Source: Eisenbergiella sp963559585
Lineage (GTDB): Bacteria > Bacillota > Clostridia > Lachnospirales > Lachnospiraceae
NCBI GenBank assembly: GCA_963559585.1
Contig: CAUWLJ010000118.1
Location: 1-8,820, forward strand
DNA: 8,820 nucleotides
Reading direction: 5' to 3'
Below are positions 6,520 to 8,820 of the stretch, in pieces; positions within the stretch are counted from its first letter, which is position 1; every line of letters starts with the position of its first letter. The translations under genes and the position numbers were made by a program. Under the pieces are notes generated by a model. It saw nothing but the letters and a program-made list of their open reading frames with translations, was not told where the DNA came from and ran no database searches.

Positions 6520-7220
6520 AGTGCAAGCCCGATCAGGAAGATCACAAGCAGATGGGCCGGATAATACAGATAAAAGAACCATTTGCCAATCTTCGGATGC
6601 ACATGGGTATGGCAGTAGATGAGTGGAAGGGCCAGCAGGCAGAAAATCTCAAAGCCCACCGCGTGGCCCCCCAGCTTCAGGGCCAGCGGATCCTCCATGT
6701 ATCCGTTCAGGGCAGGCAGATAGGAAAGGGTGTAAAGCAGGATCCCCAGCCAGGGCCTGTTCCTGCAGTAATAAAAAATCAGCATCAGCACCAGACCTGT
6801 GATGGAGTAATCGAAATTGATGAAGGAAAGGAGCAGGATACCGGCGATCAGAAGCCACCACTTCTTCTCCTTCGCTCCCCATGCGGCCATCAGACTCACA
6901 AGAAGGGTAAAGAAAATGTTCAGGTTAAATAAATTTCCCAGAAAGTCCTCCGAATTGAAGGCCAGGATCCAGAACGGCTGGGAAATCAGGGCAAAAGCCC
7001 CAAGCCTGAGGAAATATTTTTTGATGTCTCTGGTATAGAGCATCCCAACGGTCATACAGTAGCAGAAAAGCGGAAAGGCCAGCCTTCCGATCCAGCGGAA
7101 TACCGGATACTGGGGAAAGAATGCTCCCCCTACATGATCCACCGTCATGCTTATTATGGCGGCCAGCTTGAGGAAATTGGTGTCAAGATTGGTTTTCAGC
7201 TTTGCTTCTGTCATTTTCAT
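6516..7220 (-). CDS. TraX family membrane protein
   Basis: A 234-residue integral membrane protein of the TraX family. The N-terminus is polar, followed by FLKLAAIISMTVDHVG (the family's conserved Asp-His, residues 28-29, in the first helix) and then RWIGRLAFPLFCYCMTVGM. About eight hydrophobic segments follow, ending in YLYYPAHLLVIFLIGLAL. In F plasmid, TraX N-acetylates the pilin subunit. Chromosomal relatives in Clostridia occur without conjugation genes and are thought to be membrane acyltransferases of unknown substrate; no conjugation gene is seen here. AGGAG lies four bases before the ATG at 7220; a second ATG two codons later (7214) is ten bases away and equally possible. A longer in-frame start at 7367 would run antisense-like through the upstream gene with a composition unlike a protein. 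The stop overlaps the helicase start. Confidence 0.85.
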   Translation of the reverse strand: MKMTEAKLKTNLDTNFLKLAAIISMTVDHVGGAFFPQYPVFRWIGRLAFPLFCYCMTVGMLYTRDIKKYFLRLGAFALISQPFWILAFNSEDFLGNLFNLNIFFTLLVSLMAAWGAKEKKWWLLIAGILLLSFINFDYSITGLVLMLIFYYCRNRPWLGILLYTLSYLPALNGYMEDPLALKLGGHAVGFEIFCLLALPLIYCHTHVHPKIGKWFFYLYYPAHLLVIFLIGLAL

Positions 7221-7272
7221 ACGTCTCCTGTGTTTTGTTATTCGTTTCTGCCGTTGTCCCGGCCTGCCTGCT

Positions 7273-7509
7273 TCACAGGGGCTTCCCGGCAGACATGGCG
7301 ATCTGCTCCGGTGTGATGGGCAGCTCCCTGTGCCAGACGCCGGTTGCCCGGTAAATCGCATGGGCAATGGCGGGCGCAGGCGTATTGATCACGATCTCGC
7401 CGATAGATTTGGCGCCAAAGGGGCCGGTGGGTTCATAGCTGTGCTCAAATTCCACCTTTAAGCGGCCCACATCCAGGCGGGTGGGGATCTTGTACTGCAT
7501 AAAGGAATT
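7273..7509 (-). pseudogene. Xanthine dehydrogenase molybdenum-subunit remnant (3' end)
   Basis: This is the dehydrogenase part of the fused frame. The GPFGAKSIGE stretch matches the conserved motif near the C-terminus of xanthine dehydrogenase family large subunits; its glutamate corresponds to the catalytic base that takes the proton from Mo-OH during purine hydroxylation. The rest of the subunit (normally about 700 or more residues) is absent from the window. The remnant lies 52 bases before the TraX gene, so TraX and the helicase probably once stood downstream of a purine-catabolism operon. Confidence 0.75.
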
Positions 7510-7710
7510 CGGGAGGAATATCTGGGTATTTCCCCAGACAACATTCTCAAATAGAGCGGGGAAATCATAGTTTGGATTTCGGTACTCCGCCGCCATGATC
7601 AGCTGGCTTCCATATTGAACCAACGGGCAGAGCGCAAGCGCGGCCAGCCCCACCAGAAAAATCTGGCACCGATGCAGCTTTAGTAATTCCGATTTTAATA
7701 CATTCCACAT
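7273..7710 (-). CDS. Chimeric ORF: ABC permease N-terminus fused to xanthine dehydrogenase C-terminus
   Basis: This 145-residue frame joins two unrelated genes. Residues 1-67 (MWNVLKSELLKLHRCQIFLV ... VVWGNTQIFLP) are the start of an ABC-2 permease of the lantibiotic-immunity type, with one membrane segment at about 17-38 and the start of the large loop. Residues 68-145 (NSFMQYKIPTRLDV, GPFGAKSIGEIVINTP, AIAHAIYRATG, RELPITPEQIAM) are the C-terminal end of a molybdopterin-binding xanthine dehydrogenase subunit. The join is in frame near 7505-7512. The start is ATG at 7710, with AAGGGGG seven bases upstream; an in-frame GTG at 7716 is less likely. It begins 12 bases after the first permease's stop, as expected for a LanE-LanG pair. 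The permease has lost about five of six membrane helices and the dehydrogenase all of its active site, so neither function can remain. The product may be made, since the frame is open, but is probably inert. Confidence 0.8.
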   Translation of the reverse strand: MWNVLKSELLKLHRCQIFLVGLAALALCPLVQYGSQLIMAAEYRNPNYDFPALFENVVWGNTQIFLPNSFMQYKIPTRLDVGRLKVEFEHSYEPTGPFGAKSIGEIVINTPAPAIAHAIYRATGVWHRELPITPEQIAMSAGKPL

Positions 7711-7722
7711 AATCACACCCCC

Positions 7723-8517
7723 TTAGAGTTCCTGACGCCGGTAAACCAACACAATCAATGCAAGAAAAACCACAGCCTCCACAACAATCACACCGAATAC
7801 CTGAGCACGGTTCAGAAAATAAGGACTGATTCGTTCCAGCAGATCCGCTAACTCCGCACTGGTCTGGCTTTGCTCATAAAACTGGAATGTCCGGCGGAAA
7901 GCCAGCGGCCCCGGAAGCAGAGTTCCGATGTTCCATCCAAAAGGCTGTGTAAGAAACATATCGTTCATGGAAAGCATATAATTCACAATCGTATAGAAAA
8001 AGGTGATCACAACAGATACGATATAGTTCTTATTGAGAAGAACAACCAGCAGGATACAGGGAAGTGCGCCAACCCACATGATCAGCCCTTCTTCCATTCC
8101 AACGCCAAACAATGTCCAGAATCCCACAGGCTTCCATCCCTGGATCAGCAAAACCCCAAGGCTGATCAAGCCTCCGGCTGCCATAAAGCCAATGGCAAAC
8201 AACAGTAAAACCAGCATCTTGGAAAGCACCAGCTTCGTTCTGCTTACCGGTATGGCAGCAAGGTTTTTCAGAGTATCGTGATCCAGCTCCTCAAACAGCA
8301 GATTGGAAGCCAGTATCACAAGAAGCGGCATCAGAAGCAAGTATGCACTGAGCTGAAACAGGCTGGACATCATTCCATTTACAGCATCCACATCGGTGCT
8401 TACATCTGCCAGAAAGAAAGCGTAAGCCAATGGCATAAAAACAGAAAGCAACAGGGAAATAAATACTAATGGCTTGCGTTTTAATTTCCAAAATTCGCAT
8501 TTTATCAGTTTAAGCAA
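7723..8517 (-). CDS. ABC-2 type permease, lantibiotic-immunity (LanE/MutE-like)
   Basis: A 264-residue membrane subunit of an ABC exporter. A short basic N-terminus (LIKCEFWKLKRKP) is followed by six hydrophobic segments at about 17-36, 50-72, 96-125, 135-160, 165-185 and 235-258. Between segments two and three is FEELDHDTLKNLAAIPVSRTKLVLSK, the conserved cytoplasmic coupling element of ABC-2 permeases. Size, topology and gene order (ATPase, permease, permease) match LanFEG self-protection transporters such as EpiE/MutE, or bacitracin-resistance permeases. The likely role is expulsion of a membrane-active peptide, but no substrate gene is in view. The TTG start at 8517 is chosen because GGAGGTGAGG lies eight bases upstream by its core; the GTG at 8526 falls inside that site. 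The gene overlaps the ATPase gene by eight bases. Base composition looks less GC-rich than the helicase and TraX genes. Confidence 0.8.
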   Translation of the reverse strand: MLKLIKCEFWKLKRKPLVFISLLLSVFMPLAYAFFLADVSTDVDAVNGMMSSLFQLSAYLLLMPLLVILASNLLFEELDHDTLKNLAAIPVSRTKLVLSKMLVLLLFAIGFMAAGGLISLGVLLIQGWKPVGFWTLFGVGMEEGLIMWVGALPCILLVVLLNKNYIVSVVITFFYTIVNYMLSMNDMFLTQPFGWNIGTLLPGPLAFRRTFQFYEQSQTSAELADLLERISPYFLNRAQVFGVIVVEAVVFLALIVLVYRRQEL

Positions 8518-8820
8518 TTCCCTCACCTCCCGTCACACGCTTGAAGTAATCTTCAAGACTTTCCTCACAAGTATGCGCTTCCGATACCTCCAATCCATTC
8601 TCTACAAAGGCAGTTACAAGCTTCCCAACGGGCAGCCCAAGATTGTGCAGGCGAAGATGGTGATCGTCCTGTATGGAAAAATGGTTTTCATGGAAATTAC
8701 ATTCCAAAATTCTTGCAGCCTGTGCCGTATCAGAGAGCGTAAACCGGATATGCTTGCTGCTTTTCTGCTCCAGCTCAGCAAGGCTTTCTTCTTCCAGCAA
8801 TGCGCCGTGGTCGATAATTC
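8510..8820 (-). CDS. ABC transporter ATP-binding subunit, C-terminal part (LanF/BcrA-like)
   Basis: Partial: the gene continues past the right edge of the window. The visible ~103 residues begin IIDHGALLEEESLAELEQK, the segment after the H-loop in ABC ATPases, where the strand usually reads IDxGxLhxEG. They end SLEDYFKRVTGGEGIA, a C-terminus I associate with lantibiotic-protection and bacitracin-type ATPases. The Walker A, Walker B and signature motifs lie outside the window. It would power the permease encoded immediately downstream, with which it overlaps by eight bases; this tight overlap suggests coupled translation. The promoter of the operon is also outside. Confidence 0.8.
   Translation of the reverse strand, partial: IIDHGALLEEESLAELEQKSSKHIRFTLSDTAQAARILECNFHENHFSIQDDHHLRLHNLGLPVGKLVTAFVENGLEVSEAHTCEESLEDYFKRVTGGEGIA
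8521..8530 (-). promoter_or_regulatory. Ribosome binding site deciding permease TTG start
   Basis: On the minus strand GGAGGTGAGG is followed by GAA and TTG (8517). The GGAGG core is eight bases from the TTG. The in-frame GTG at 8526 uses the last G of that core and so cannot be served by it, which argues for the rare TTG start. Confidence 0.6.

Noticed and set aside
5632..6564. Long plus-strand open frame opposite the helicase gene
   Set aside because: It is antisense to all the conserved helicase motifs and has no family resemblance or ribosome binding site.
7221..7367. N-terminal extension of TraX
   Set aside because: It overlaps the fused permease/dehydrogenase gene in another frame, is rich in P, R, G and S, and the good ribosome binding site is at 7225-7229.

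Overview
The window reads like the chromosome of a Gram-positive, gut-type Clostridia, probably Lachnospiraceae. Ribosome binding sites are strong AGGAG/GGAGG. The gene families (DUF2264 protein, AAA_14/DUF4143 ATPase, chromosomal TraX, LanFEG-type ABC exporter, molybdenum hydroxylase) are ones I associate with that group. This assignment is inference; no rRNA or tRNA gene is present to confirm it.

Layout. 1-361 is a gene-poor leader with a small hairpin, a candidate promoter and a 162-bp palindromic repeat (139-300). A short lipoprotein gene follows (362-943, +) and ends in a hairpin that overlaps its stop codon. A convergent gene (1102-3144, -) encodes a complete DUF2264 protein, probably a carbohydrate-active enzyme. 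3238-4377 (+) is a 5'-truncated AAA_14/DUF4143 ATPase that lacks its nucleotide-binding motifs. Ten bases after its stop lies a second, 110-bp copy of the palindromic repeat, inverted relative to the first (4387-4496). Against its other edge is a decayed piece of a phage tail tape-measure gene (4498-4680).

The rest of the window is on the minus strand and is probably transcribed from right to left. It begins with the end of an ABC ATPase (8820-8510) and a six-helix ABC-2 permease (8517-7723). Next is a chimeric reading frame (7710-7273): its first ~67 residues are the start of a second ABC permease and its last ~78 are the C-terminus of a xanthine dehydrogenase molybdenum subunit. A TraX-family membrane protein (7220-6516) and a compact UvrD/PcrA-like helicase (6519-4678) follow, overlapping by GTGA. 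The ABC genes resemble lantibiotic self-protection exporters (F-E-G order), but the G-type permease is cut off, so the exporter as seen here is probably broken or altered.

Overall this is a genomic scar zone. It holds one gene fusion, one beheaded ATPase, one phage remnant and two copies of a non-coding inverted-repeat element, set among intact housekeeping or catabolic genes. The strongest observations are the in-frame ABC-permease/xanthine-dehydrogenase fusion and the TA-bounded palindromic repeat pair. I see no convincing complete new defence or biosynthetic system.
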